A stretch of 13,531 bases of DNA from Nitriliruptoraceae bacterium (GTDB lineage Bacteria; Actinomycetota; Nitriliruptoria; Nitriliruptorales; Nitriliruptoraceae): the NCBI GenBank assembly GCA_007116505.1, contig SKII01000087.1:1-13531 (forward strand), in the 5' to 3' direction. The notes below the pieces were generated by a model. It was not told the DNA's origin. It searched no databases and saw only the letters and a list, made by a program, of their open reading frames with translations. A program made the position numbers and the translations under genes. How positions within the stretch are numbered: position 1 is the stretch's first letter; each line of letters opens with the position of its first letter. Positions 1 through 7,435 of the stretch are shown piece after piece.

Positions 1-398
1 TTGGCTCGATCGCGGCCCGGCTCGCGCGGGTCCCGGGCGCGTCCGCCGTGCTCGTCGGCGGGATCGTCGCCTACGGGGCGTCGGCGAAGTCCGACCTCGC
101 CGGGGTCGACGCCGGACTCGTGGCGCGTGAGGGCACCGTGTCGGAGGCGACGACCCGTGCGCTCGCGCTCGCAGCGCGCGCGACGGCCGGGTCCGACTGG
201 GGCGTCGCGGTGACCGGGGTCGCCGGTCCTTCGCCGGTCGACGACCTCGCGGTCGGGACGGGGTTCTGGGCCGTCGCCGCGCCCGACGGGTCCTGCGAGG
301 TCCAGGGCCGCATCATCCCGGGGGACCGCTCCGCCATCATCCAGCGGCTCGGCTCAGCCGCGCTCGACCTGCTGCGGCACCGCATCCTCGCCGGCTGA
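1..398 (+). CDS. cinA: CinA-family protein, C-terminal part (NMN amidohydrolase domain), 5'-truncated
   Basis: Only the last 131 codons are present; the reading frame enters at base 3 and stops with TGA at 396-398. The visible part is the CinA C-terminal domain, which in this family hydrolyses nicotinamide mononucleotide to nicotinate mononucleotide in pyridine-nucleotide recycling. The signatures are GSIAARLARVPGASAVLVGG, then GGIVAYGASAKSDLAGVD, then WGVAVTGVAGP. The usual glycine-rich/KPVGT stretch after AGP is replaced by a divergent segment ending in LAVGTGFW. The window edge hides whether this is a full-length CinA of about 410 residues or a stand-alone PncC-like protein of about 160. 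In many actinobacteria a stand-alone CinA-family gene lies just upstream of recA, so the short form is my guess. Its 3' end overlaps the convergent exonuclease gene by 45 bases. Family assignment is firm; the biochemical role is inferred from the family. Confidence 0.88.
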   Translation, partial: GSIAARLARVPGASAVLVGGIVAYGASAKSDLAGVDAGLVAREGTVSEATTRALALAARATAGSDWGVAVTGVAGPSPVDDLAVGTGFWAVAAPDGSCEVQGRIIPGDRSAIIQRLGSAALDLLRHRILAG

Positions 399-1028
399 CG
401 TGGCGGGGGGAGCCGGCTCGGCCGGCGCCGGCCGAGCGACCGGAGGGGGGAGGGCTGCGCCGGACGCCCGGAGCCCCGCGAGCAGCTCCCAGACCCGGTC
501 GAAGCAGCGCATCGTCTGCAGCGCGTCGTAGAGCGCGCCGTGGGCCCGCGCGGGATCGTGCGGGACCCCGAGCGCATCGCACAGCGAGGCGACGCCGCGC
601 GGCACCTCGGGCGCCGACGCGAGCAGCGGCATCGCGAGCGTGCCGACGTCGAGCAGGTGGTGGTCCCAGTTCGGTGCGCGGCCGACGCGCTGGCAGGCCT
701 GGAGCAGGTGACGCGCGTCGAAGTCGGGGACGACGCCCACGAGCACCGCACCCTCGGTGTCGGCGAGGAGCACGTCGATCCACTCGGCGTCGGGGGTGCG
801 GGGCTCGTCGGCGAGCAGCTCGTGGTAGCGGGTGATCTCGAGCGCCTTCTCCTCCGCCCCGTCGAGGGTGTGCTCGGGGACGAAGCGACGCACGACCTCG
901 GTGCCGTCCGGCTCGCGCACGATCCACGCGACCTCGGTGAGCTGGTGCACGCGGTGGTCGAGACCGGTCGCCTCGGTGTCGACGAAGACGAGCCGGGGTC
1001 GGCTCGGGTCACGCCGTGCAGGGCTCAC
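354..1028 (-). CDS. DEDDh 3'-5' exonuclease (DnaQ/RNase T superfamily)
   Basis: The product is 224 residues. The RNase T/DnaQ fold motifs are visible: Exo I DTEATGL (Asp17, Glu19), Exo II DFDARHL (Asp104), and Exo III HGALYD (His163, Asp168), together the DEDDh metal-binding set. The Exo II motif lacks the common His-Asn before FD. Residues 190-224 form a Pro/Ala-rich, probably disordered tail. I chose the GTG at 1026-1028 because a strong GAGGAGG Shine-Dalgarno sits 4 bases upstream, and the DTEATGL motif then starts at residue 17. The open frame extends upstream to 1193, but that part is low-complexity Arg/Pro/Gly. The gene diverges from recA across about 420 bases and overlaps cinA tail to tail. 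The substrate (DNA proofreading, repair or RNA) cannot be told from sequence; it is too short for polC and lacks any polymerase or UvrC-like domain. Confidence 0.85.
   Translation of the reverse strand: MSPARRDPSRPRLVFVDTEATGLDHRVHQLTEVAWIVREPDGTEVVRRFVPEHTLDGAEEKALEITRYHELLADEPRTPDAEWIDVLLADTEGAVLVGVVPDFDARHLLQACQRVGRAPNWDHHLLDVGTLAMPLLASAPEVPRGVASLCDALGVPHDPARAHGALYDALQTMRCFDRVWELLAGLRASGAALPPPVARPAPAEPAPPATSAGEDAVPQQVERG
416..437. repeat. Perfect 22-bp palindrome 18 bases after the cinA stop
   Basis: The left arm GCTCGGCCGGC is followed immediately by its exact reverse complement GCCGGCCGAGC. As RNA it would form a very stable hairpin just downstream of the cinA stop, so it could terminate or protect the cinA transcript. 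There is no T-run after it on either strand, so it is not a classical intrinsic terminator. On the minus strand it lies inside the Pro/Ala-rich tail codons of the exonuclease. Such palindromes also arise by chance in GC-rich codons. Confidence 0.5.
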
Positions 1029-1240
1029 GTCCCCTCCTCGCGCGGTCGGCCGCGTGCCGATGGGCACGTGCGGTGGGCGAGACCCTACCGGCGGAGGACG
1101 GGGGGCCGGGTGGGCGGCGCTGCGACCCGCCGCCCACCCGGTCCGTCCCGGTCCGTCCGCGGCGTCGGGAGAGGGCGCCGGTCCGGCCGTCACCGGAGGA
1201 GAGGACCGGTGAGGTGAAGGACGCTACGAGCCCGAGGAGC

Positions 1241-1270
1241 ACGGCCGGGGAACGGCCGGGGAACGGCCGG
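1241..1270 (+). repeat. Short tandem repeat, 11-bp unit, about 2.7 copies
   Basis: The unit AACGGCCGGGG is present once in full at 1251-1261, with near-complete copies on either side (1241-1250 and 1262-1270). It lies about 35 bases upstream of the recA -35 element. Each unit contains the self-complementary CGGCCG. I see no known regulatory motif in it; it may be simple slippage in GC-rich DNA. Confidence 0.5.
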
Positions 1271-1303
1271 CGACGATCGGGTGACCGTTCGGACAGCGCC
1301 TCC

Positions 1304-1332
1304 GTGACATCGAACAGGTGTTCGGTTAGCCT
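1304..1332 (+). promoter_or_regulatory. recA promoter (-35 GTGACA, -10 TAGCCT)
   Basis: GTGACA at 1304-1309 matches the sigma-70-type -35 in five of six positions. It is separated by exactly 17 bases from TAGCCT at 1327-1332, which fits the actinobacterial TANNNT -10. Transcription should start near 1339, giving a leader of about 110 bases before the recA GTG. The whole spacer is occupied by the LexA operator, so repressor binding would block RNA polymerase directly. A second TANNNT (TAGGTT, 1381-1386) has no -35 and is a weaker candidate. Confidence 0.72.
1311..1324. promoter_or_regulatory. LexA operator (SOS box) of recA
   Basis: CGAACAGGTGTTCG is a perfect CGAAC-N4-GTTCG palindrome, the SOS box known from Bacillus and actinobacteria. 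It begins 2 bases after the -35 and ends 2 bases before the -10 of the recA promoter. The same 14 bases occur twice, in reverse orientation, upstream of lexA in this window. This makes recA a near-certain member of the LexA regulon. Confidence 0.93.
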
Positions 1333-1447
1333 GTCATCCACAGGCGCCGATCCGGCGTCCCGCCCCCGCCCAGCGGGGTCTAGGTTCGCCCAGGACGTTC
1401 GACCGGACGCCAGCACCCGACCGCATCGCACAGGACGGAGCCCCATC

Positions 1448-2479
<1,032 letters not shown>

Positions 2480-2481
2480 GC

Positions 2482-3252
2482 GTGCCGATCGACGCGGAGC
2501 GCTGGCTGGCGACGCGGGGCATCCGACGGGAGCGCGTGACCGGCCCCGATCCCGAGGCGGTCCCGGGCGCGGTCCCGGGCGCGGCCCCGGGCGATGTCCC
2601 GGGTGGTGCCCTCCCTGCCGGTGGTGCGGTCCCCGAGCCGCGGCCGCGGGAGGTCATCGGCCTCGCCCGCCAGGCTGCGCAGGACGCCGAGCTCGTCGCG
2701 CCGGCGGGCTCCGGTCCCGCTGCGATCGATGGTCCCGTGGAGGACGAGACGACGACGGCACGCGCGGACGACGTCGACGCCGCGCTCGCGTTCGTGCGAC
2801 GCTCGACCGCGAACGCACCGCAGTCCGAGGGGCGCCTGCGCTCCAAGCTCCGCGACCGCGGGCATGACGAGGTGACCGTCGACCTCGCGCTCGAGCGTGC
2901 GCGAGGGGAGCGGCTGGTCGATGACGACGCCCTCCTCGCCGCGCTCATCGCCGAGCGGCGCATGCGTGGCCATGCCGACGCCCGTCTCCGGCGCGATCTG
3001 CGTGGGCGGGGTTTCACCGGCGCGCAGGTCGACGTGGCGCTCGAGCGTGCGCAGAGCAACGACCCCGTCGCCGCCGCGTTCGCCGTCGCCAGGGAGCAGG
3101 CCGCCCGTCAGCGCGGCGTCGACCCGGAGGTCGCCGTCCGGCGCACCGTCGGCGCGCTGGTCCGCCGCGGCCACGGCGAGTCGCTGGCCCGCAAGGCCGC
3201 CCGTGACGCCGTCTACGCCGACCGTGAGGCCCAGGAGATCGCGGGCCGCTGA
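2482..3252 (+). CDS. recX: Regulatory protein RecX with long N-terminal extension
   Basis: RecX binds RecA filaments and limits their growth and ATPase. The family's three-helix repeats are recognisable from about residue 98 onward: DDVDAALAFVRRS with RLRSKLRDRGHDEVTVDLAL, then RGERLVDDDALLAALIAERR with ARLRRDLRGRGFTGAQVDVAL, and a third repeat ending near GESLARKAARDAVYAD. At 256 residues it is longer than the common 150-200. The excess is a roughly 95-residue N-terminal part rich in Pro, Ala and Gly with AVPG-type repeats at about 25-40. The GTG start lies 2 bases after the recA TGA, with GAGGA (2471-2475) inside the recA end as Shine-Dalgarno, so translation is probably coupled to recA. 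I see no ATG near the RecX domain that would make a better start. The function of the extension is unknown. Confidence 0.9.
   Translation: MPIDAERWLATRGIRRERVTGPDPEAVPGAVPGAAPGDVPGGALPAGGAVPEPRPREVIGLARQAAQDAELVAPAGSGPAAIDGPVEDETTTARADDVDAALAFVRRSTANAPQSEGRLRSKLRDRGHDEVTVDLALERARGERLVDDDALLAALIAERRMRGHADARLRRDLRGRGFTGAQVDVALERAQSNDPVAAAFAVAREQAARQRGVDPEVAVRRTVGALVRRGHGESLARKAARDAVYADREAQEIAGR
2559..2606 (+). repeat. 12-bp tandem repeat inside recX, four copies
   Basis: Four consecutive 12-base units share the core TCCCGGG or CCCCGGG. The first two (2559-2570 and 2571-2582) are identical, GGTCCCGGGCGC; the third and fourth diverge. The unit is a multiple of three and encodes a repeated V/A-P-G-A/D/G tetrapeptide in the N-terminal extension of RecX. 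In-frame slippage can change its copy number without breaking the gene. Confidence 0.85.
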
Positions 3253-3299
3253 CCGGACGGGCCTGCCCGACGGTCGTGGGGCGGCTGTGCCCTCGCGAC

Positions 3300-3305
3300 T
3301 ACGCT
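3300..3305 (+). promoter_or_regulatory. Candidate -10 element for the membrane protein/transporter pair
   Basis: TACGCT, within CTACGCTGGCG, fits the actinobacterial TANNNT -10 and lies in the 81-base gap after recX. A start near 3312 would leave a leader of about 22 bases with the Shine-Dalgarno GGAGGGG at 3323-3329. No -35 is visible. The same 11 bases occur upstream of lexA on the other strand. Read-through from recA-recX is an alternative. Confidence 0.42.
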
Positions 3306-3333
3306 GGCGTGCGAGCGAACGCGGAGGGGTCCC

Positions 3334-3612
3334 ATGAGCGTGCTGCAGGTCTGGCTCATCGTCGGCGTCCCGGTGCTCGTCGCGGTGGTCGTCCTCCTCA
3401 TCGGAGGCTCGCCGGTCCGCGCACGCATCGCCTACGGCCTCATCGTCGCGCTCGCCATCGTCCTTGCGACCGTCCCATCGGGCGGGGGCGCGTCGATCGC
3501 GCTGCTCGCGCTCCCGGCCACCGTGCTGATGGCGTCCGGTCGGCTCGAGGGTCCGCGCGCGCCCCGGCACCACGAGACCCGTCGGCGCATGACCACGGCG
3601 GGTGACGTCTGA
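3334..3612 (+). CDS. Small integral membrane protein, function unknown
   Basis: I do not recognise this 92-residue protein. It has three hydrophobic segments: about 4-24 (LQVWLIVGVPVLVAVVVLLI), 32-48 (IAYGLIVALAIVLATVP) and 52-68 (ASIALLALPATVLMASG). Arg27, Arg29 and Arg31 lie between the first two helices, and a basic, His-containing tail follows from residue 69. By the positive-inside rule the first loop and perhaps the tail are cytoplasmic. The ATG at 3334 has a strong GGAGGGG Shine-Dalgarno 4 bases upstream, which supports it as a real gene. Its stop TGA overlaps the probable CTG start of the downstream transporter, so the two are translationally coupled and may work together. No catalytic motif is visible. 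Confidence 0.75.
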   Translation: MSVLQVWLIVGVPVLVAVVVLLIGGSPVRARIAYGLIVALAIVLATVPSGGGASIALLALPATVLMASGRLEGPRAPRHHETRRRMTTAGDV

Positions 3613-4907
3613 GCGTCACCGCTCCGGTCGACGTCCCGGCGGTCCAGCGCAGGACCCGACGTCTGCTCGTCAGCACGCAGGTGCTCGGTGGGCTCGGGGT
3701 CGGGGCCGGTGTCACGGTCACGACGCTGCTGGCCTTCGAGCTCTCCGGAACCGCCGCGCTCGCCGGCGTCGCCGCATCGGCCTCCGCCTTCGGCGCGGGC
3801 GTGTTCGCGGCCGTGATCGGTGCCATGTCGCCCTTCGGCCGTCGGCCCGGGCTCGTCGGCGGCTACCTCGTCGGGCTCCTCGGCGCAGGTACCGCCGTCG
3901 TGTCGGCGGTGCTCGGCTCGTTCCCGCTGATGGTCGCCGCGACCTTCCTGTTCGGTGCATCGAACGCGTCGAACCTCCAGGCGCGCTACGCGGCGACCGA
4001 TCTCGCCAGCGCCGACCGCAAGGGCTCCGACCTCTCGATCGTCGTCTGGGCGACCACGGTCGGCGCGGTGCTCGGCCCGAACCTGACCGGACCGGGCGTC
4101 GCGGCCGCCCAGCTCATCGGTGTGCCCGACCTCGCCGGCCCTTACCTCCTCTCCGCGGGAGGTTTCGCCTCCGCCGCGCTCGTGCTCCTCCTCGGGCTCC
4201 GTCCGGATCCGCTCCTGCTGGCCCGCGGTCTCCGCGAGGTGCGGCCCGGGCCGGAGGGTGCGGATGCGGCTCCGGTGCGCCCCCGCGGTGCCATCGCGAC
4301 CGGCCTGGCTGCGGTGTCGGCCGACCCGTCCGCGCGGGCCGCGGTCGCGTCGATCGCGAGCGCCCAGGCGGTGATGGTCGGGGTGATGGTGATGACGCCG
4401 GTGCACATGGGGCACCACGGCGCGGACGTGCGGATCATCGGCCTCACGATCAGCCTGCACATCCTCGGGATGTACGCGCTCAGCCCGGTCTTCGGTCGGC
4501 TGGTCGATCGTCTTGGCGCCCGCCCGGTCCTCGGACTCGGTTTCGTGCAGCTGCTCGCCGCCGTCGCGCTCTCCGCGACGAGCACACCGCAGGGAGGTGC
4601 CGGCTTCTTCGCAGGCCTGCTGCTGCTCGGCACCGGATGGTCGGCTGCGCTCATCGCGAGCTCCGCGCTGCTCACCACGGGTATCCCGCTCGACGCGCGG
4701 GCGCCGGCGCAGGGGCTCAGCGACCTCGCGATGAACGTCGCCGGTGGCAGCGCCGGCGCCCTCTCGGGCCTGGTCATGACCCTGCTCGGGTTCCGCCTGA
4801 TGGCCCTCGCGACCGTCGTGCTGCTGCTCGCCCCGGCCCTGATGGTCCTCGCGGACTCCGGGCGCCACCGGCGGGCCACCGCCATGAGCGCCGCCCCCAC
4901 GTCCTGA
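3609..4907 (+). CDS. Major facilitator superfamily (MFS) transporter, probable CTG start
   Basis: The protein has 432 residues from CTG 3609, with about twelve hydrophobic segments (the first at about 19-45), as expected for a proton-coupled MFS exporter or uptake carrier. The clearest signature is the MFS motif-A-like loop [13 protein letters not shown] (295-307) at the start of the second half. Before it, [20 protein letters not shown] resembles a group of actinobacterial MFS proteins. A loop of about 35 residues (198-232) separates the halves. The first standard start codon is GTG 3681, which has no Shine-Dalgarno and removes the RRTRR segment before helix 1. CTG 3609 forms a CTGA overlap with the previous stop, has GGTGA 3 bases upstream, and gives a normal N-terminal tail ([17 protein letters not shown]). 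I therefore extend the gene to 3609. The substrate is unknown. Confidence 0.85.
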   Translation: MSVTAPVDVPAVQRRTRRLLVSTQVLGGLGVGAGVTVTTLLAFELSGTAALAGVAASASAFGAGVFAAVIGAMSPFGRRPGLVGGYLVGLLGAGTAVVSAVLGSFPLMVAATFLFGASNASNLQARYAATDLASADRKGSDLSIVVWATTVGAVLGPNLTGPGVAAAQLIGVPDLAGPYLLSAGGFASAALVLLLGLRPDPLLLARGLREVRPGPEGADAAPVRPRGAIATGLAAVSADPSARAAVASIASAQAVMVGVMVMTPVHMGHHGADVRIIGLTISLHILGMYALSPVFGRLVDRLGARPVLGLGFVQLLAAVALSATSTPQGGAGFFAGLLLLGTGWSAALIASSALLTTGIPLDARAPAQGLSDLAMNVAGGSAGALSGLVMTLLGFRLMALATVVLLLAPALMVLADSGRHRRATAMSAAPTS

Positions 4908-4992
4908 GCGCATCGGGCACACTGCGCCCGGCCCCCTCACGTCGAGCACGACGACCTTCCCGCCCTCCACCTGTCCTACCCCGGAGCGAACC
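4908..4992 (+). other. 85-base gap before miaB
   Basis: This gap between the transporter stop and the miaB GTG holds the miaB Shine-Dalgarno GGAG (4983-4986). I find no convincing -10/-35 pair or hairpin terminator in it, so miaB may be transcribed from further upstream or from a promoter I cannot recognise. Confidence 0.4.
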
Positions 4993-6495
4993 GTGACCGC
5001 AGCAGCCACTGAAGAGGTCCGGGACCGTCCGCGCACCTACGCGGTCCGGACCTTCGGCTGCCAGATGAACGAGCACGACTCGGAGCGCGCGGCGGGGATC
5101 CTCGAGGCGGTCGGCTACCGGCGCGCGACCGATCCGCTCGATGCGGACCTCGTGCTGCTCAACACGTGCGCCGTGCGGGAGAACGCCGACGAGCGGCTCT
5201 ACGGGACCCTCGGTCACCTGAAGGGCATCAAGGACGCGCGGCAGGAGGAGGGCCGCGACCTGACCATCGTCGTCGGCGGCTGCCTCGCGCAGAAGGACGG
5301 CGCGACCGTCGCGGAGCGCGCGCCGTGGGTCGACGTCGTCTACGGGACGCACAACCTCGGCAACCTCCCCGACCTCCTCGCGCGAGCCGACGCCGACCAC
5401 CTCCCCGTCGTCGAGCTGCTCGAGACGCTCGAGGTGTTCCCGTCAGCGCTGCCCGCGCAGCGTGGCGTCCGCCACCACGCCTGGGTCTCGATCTCCGTCG
5501 GATGCGACAACACGTGCTCGTTCTGCATCGTCCCGGCCCTGAGGGGACCGGAACGTTCCCGCACCGTCGGGGACATCCTCGCGGAGGTGCAGGGCCTCGT
5601 CGCCGACGACGTGATCGAGGTCACGCTGCTCGGGCAGAACGTGAACTCGTACGGGCGTGACCTCGGGGGGCGTGCGCTGTTCGCCGACCTGCTGCGCACC
5701 CTCGGTGAGGTCGACGGACTCCTCCGCGTGCGCTTCACCTCGCCGCATCCGCGCGACTTCACACCCGACGTCCTGGAGGCGATGGCGGCGACGCCGAACG
5801 TGATGCCTCACCTGCACCTGCCGCTGCAGTCCGGGTCCGACCGCGTCCTGCGCGAGATGCGTCGCTCCTACCGACGCGAGCGCTACCTCGACCTCGTCGC
5901 GCGGACGCGTGAGCTCCTGCCCGACGCCTCGCTCACGACCGACATCATCGTCGGCTTCCCCGGTGAGACCGAGGAGGACTTCCTCGACACCCTCGACGTC
6001 GTCGAGCAGGTCCGCTTCGACCAGGCGTTCACCTTCCAGTACTCGCCGCGCCCCGGGACCGACGCGGCGACGATGGTCGACCGCTTCGTCGATCCCGACG
6101 ACGTCGCGCACCGCTACCGCCGGCTGGAGGAGCGGGTCCGCGCCCACGCGCTCGAGGCCCACGAGCGACTCGTCGGGCGTGAGGTCGAGCTGCTCGTCGA
6201 GGGACCGAGCCGCACGGACCCCAGCCGCTGGTCGGGCCGTGACCCGGCGAACCACCTCGTGCACCTGGCCGCACCGGACGCGCGGGTCGCCTTCCATCCC
6301 GGCGACCTCGTCACGGCCGTCGTCGAGCGCGCAGCGACGGGCTACGCGGTCGCTGGCGAGGCGCACGGTGTGACGCGCACGCGGGCGGGTCTCGCCGCCG
6401 AGGGGCGGGTCGCGGCGGGGGCTGTCCCGGCTGGCGCGCCGGCCGCGCCGAGCTTCGTCAGCCCGACCCTGCGTCGGCTGCCCGTCGTCGGCTGA
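4993..6495 (+). CDS. miaB: tRNA-2-methylthio-N6-dimethylallyladenosine synthase MiaB
   Basis: MiaB is a radical-SAM enzyme that methylthiolates i6A37 in tRNAs reading UNN codons, giving ms2i6A. The product is 500 residues. The N-terminal methylthiotransferase domain supplies three cysteines for the auxiliary 4Fe-4S cluster: Cys23 (FGCQMN), Cys59 (NTCAVRENA) and Cys97 (GGCLAQ). The radical-SAM triad is Cys171, Cys175 and Cys178 in [17 protein letters not shown]. Further MiaB hallmarks are [34 protein letters not shown] and [17 protein letters not shown]-terminal TRAM RNA-binding domain begins near [12 protein letters not shown]. The last 50 residues are Ala/Gly-rich and probably disordered. 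GTG 4993 is preceded by GGAG with a 6-base gap and places the FGCQMN motif at the usual depth. miaA follows directly; its product makes the MiaB substrate. The stop codon lies within a 21-bp duplication shared with the miaA start. Confidence 0.96.
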   Translation: MTAAATEEVRDRPRTYAVRTFGCQMNEHDSERAAGILEAVGYRRATDPLDADLVLLNTCAVRENADERLYGTLGHLKGIKDARQEEGRDLTIVVGGCLAQKDGATVAERAPWVDVVYGTHNLGNLPDLLARADADHLPVVELLETLEVFPSALPAQRGVRHHAWVSISVGCDNTCSFCIVPALRGPERSRTVGDILAEVQGLVADDVIEVTLLGQNVNSYGRDLGGRALFADLLRTLGEVDGLLRVRFTSPHPRDFTPDVLEAMAATPNVMPHLHLPLQSGSDRVLREMRRSYRRERYLDLVARTRELLPDASLTTDIIVGFPGETEEDFLDTLDVVEQVRFDQAFTFQYSPRPGTDAATMVDRFVDPDDVAHRYRRLEERVRAHALEAHERLVGREVELLVEGPSRTDPSRWSGRDPANHLVHLAAPDARVAFHPGDLVTAVVERAATGYAVAGEAHGVTRTRAGLAAEGRVAAGAVPAGAPAAPSFVSPTLRRLPVVG

Positions 6496-6530
6496 GCCGC
6501 CCATGACGTCGGCTGAGCCGCCCATGACGT
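6489..6530 (+). repeat. Perfect 21-bp tandem duplication across the miaB stop and miaA start
   Basis: Bases 6489-6509 are repeated exactly at 6510-6530, and flanking bases (6486-6488 and 6531-6533) extend the match to 48 bases. Each unit contains a TGA in the miaB frame (6493 and 6514) and an ATG in the miaA frame (6503 and 6524). The unit length is a multiple of three, so miaA gains seven in-frame codons if the first ATG is used. A recent slippage or duplication event is the likely origin. Confidence 0.95.
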
Positions 6531-7435
6531 CGGAGGGGCCGGTGCTCGCGATCCTCGGGCCGACCGCGTCGGGGAAGTCGGCGCTCGCGCTCGACGTCGT
6601 CGCAGCGCGGCGGGCCTGGGGGGCCGCTACCGAGATCGTCGCCGTCGACGCGTTCACGGTCTACCGCGGCATGGACGTGGGGACGGCGAAGCCGGACGCG
6701 GCGACCCGCGAGGCGGTGGCGCATCACCTCGTCGACGTGCTCGATCCGTCCGAGGAGCTCACCGTGGTGCGCTTCCGCGACCGCGCGCGGCAGGCCATCG
6801 CCGACGTGCACGCGCGGGGTGCCGTGCCGCTGCTCGTGGGCGGATCGGGGCTGTACTGGCGCTCGGTCGTCGACGACCTGTCCTTCCCGCCCACCGACCC
6901 GGACGTCCGCAGACGGATCGAGGAGCGCTTCGCGGGGGACGCACCCGCTGCTCACACCGCCCTCGCGCAGCGCGACCCCGTGGCGGCTGAGCACATCGGG
7001 GAGCGGAACCTGCGGCGGCTCGTGCGCGCCCTCGAGGTCATCGAGATCACGGACCGGCGCTTCAGCGACTGGGACGACGCATGGCGCCGCTACGACAGCG
7101 TGTACCCCGAGCTCGACGTCGTCCTCCTCGACCCGCCGACCGAGCGGCTCCGTGCGGCGATCGACGTACGGGCCGCAGCGATGGTCGACGCGGGGCTCGT
7201 CGACGAGGTCGCACGGCTGCGCGGCACCCCACGGTCCCGCACGGCGCAGGCTGCCATCGGCTACGCCGAGGCAGAGGCAGTGCTCGACGGACGGGCCCCC
7301 CTCGCGGACCTGCCGAGGGCGGTCGCCGACCGGACGTGGCGCTACGCGAGGCGGCAGCGCTCGTGGTTCCGTGCCGATCCGCGCGGCATGGTCCGTGACC
7401 GGGAGGAGATCCTCAGCCGGTGGGGCGCAGCGTGA
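6503..7435 (+). CDS. miaA: tRNA dimethylallyltransferase MiaA
   Basis: MiaA transfers a dimethylallyl group from DMAPP to N6 of A37 in tRNAs reading UNN codons; MiaB then acts on the product. The product is 310 residues from the first ATG, within the normal range. The P-loop GPTASGKS is at 19-26. DAFTVYRGMDVGTAKP (49-64) corresponds to the catalytic-Asp/DSxQVYRGMDIGTAKP region, with Thr where Gln is common. GGSGLYWRSVVDDL (113-126) and AAIGYAEAEAVLDG (250-263) are further family blocks, and ADRTWRYARRQRSWFRADPR ends the conserved core. Two ATGs are possible because the start region is duplicated: 6503 or 6524. The second gives MTSEGPVLAILGPTASGKS, which looks like the ancestral N-terminus. 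Neither has a Shine-Dalgarno, so translation is probably coupled to miaB, whose stop lies 7 bases before the first ATG. The 3' end overlaps the convergent acylase gene by 23 bases. Confidence 0.95.
   Translation: MTSAEPPMTSEGPVLAILGPTASGKSALALDVVAARRAWGAATEIVAVDAFTVYRGMDVGTAKPDAATREAVAHHLVDVLDPSEELTVVRFRDRARQAIADVHARGAVPLLVGGSGLYWRSVVDDLSFPPTDPDVRRRIEERFAGDAPAAHTALAQRDPVAAEHIGERNLRRLVRALEVIEITDRRFSDWDDAWRRYDSVYPELDVVLLDPPTERLRAAIDVRAAAMVDAGLVDEVARLRGTPRSRTAQAAIGYAEAEAVLDGRAPLADLPRAVADRTWRYARRQRSWFRADPRGMVRDREEILSRWGAA

Larger units (their letters stand above)
1029..1447. other. Intergenic region between the exonuclease and recA
   Basis: This gap holds no convincing gene. The exonuclease Shine-Dalgarno lies at 1033-1039. 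A weak minus-strand -10-like TAGGGT sits at 1087-1082, without a -35, and could serve the exonuclease. A short direct repeat is at 1241-1270, the recA promoter with its LexA operator at 1304-1332, and the recA Shine-Dalgarno at its right end. Many actinobacteria carry a helix-turn-helix regulator gene (ClgR) next to recA; nothing like it is visible here on either strand. Confidence 0.6.

Noticed and set aside
71..1012. Alternative minus-strand frame of 313 codons over cinA and the exonuclease
   Set aside because: The composition is typical of a frame shadow. The exonuclease frame carries the DEDDh motifs and a ribosome site, and the cinA frame carries family motifs.
1287..1294. GTTCGGAC near the recA promoter as a second operator
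   Set aside because: It contains one half-site only, with no correctly spaced partner.
1029..1300. Search for a ClgR-like regulator gene between the exonuclease and recA
   Set aside because: No helix-turn-helix-like reading frame with a start and ribosome site is visible on either strand.
1331..1347. PafBC-type (LexA-independent) damage promoter before recA
   Set aside because: The sequence only shares TGTCA with the TTGTCRGTG motif, and there is no TANNNT eight bases later.
1016..1447. Upstream extension of the recA reading frame
   Set aside because: The frame stays open because of high GC, but it crosses the recA promoter and LexA box and encodes low-complexity Arg/Pro sequence. The RecA family N-terminus begins at GTG 1448 with a Shine-Dalgarno.
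2559..2606. Tandem repeats in recX as a CRISPR or mobile-element remnant
   Set aside because: The 12-bp units are contiguous, in frame and encode a simple tetrapeptide; there are no spacers, inverted ends or transposase.
3681..4907. GTG 3681 as the transporter start
   Set aside because: There is no Shine-Dalgarno, a 68-base untranslated gap after a tightly packed gene would result, and the basic residues before helix 1 would be lost. CTG 3609 fits better, though this is not proven.
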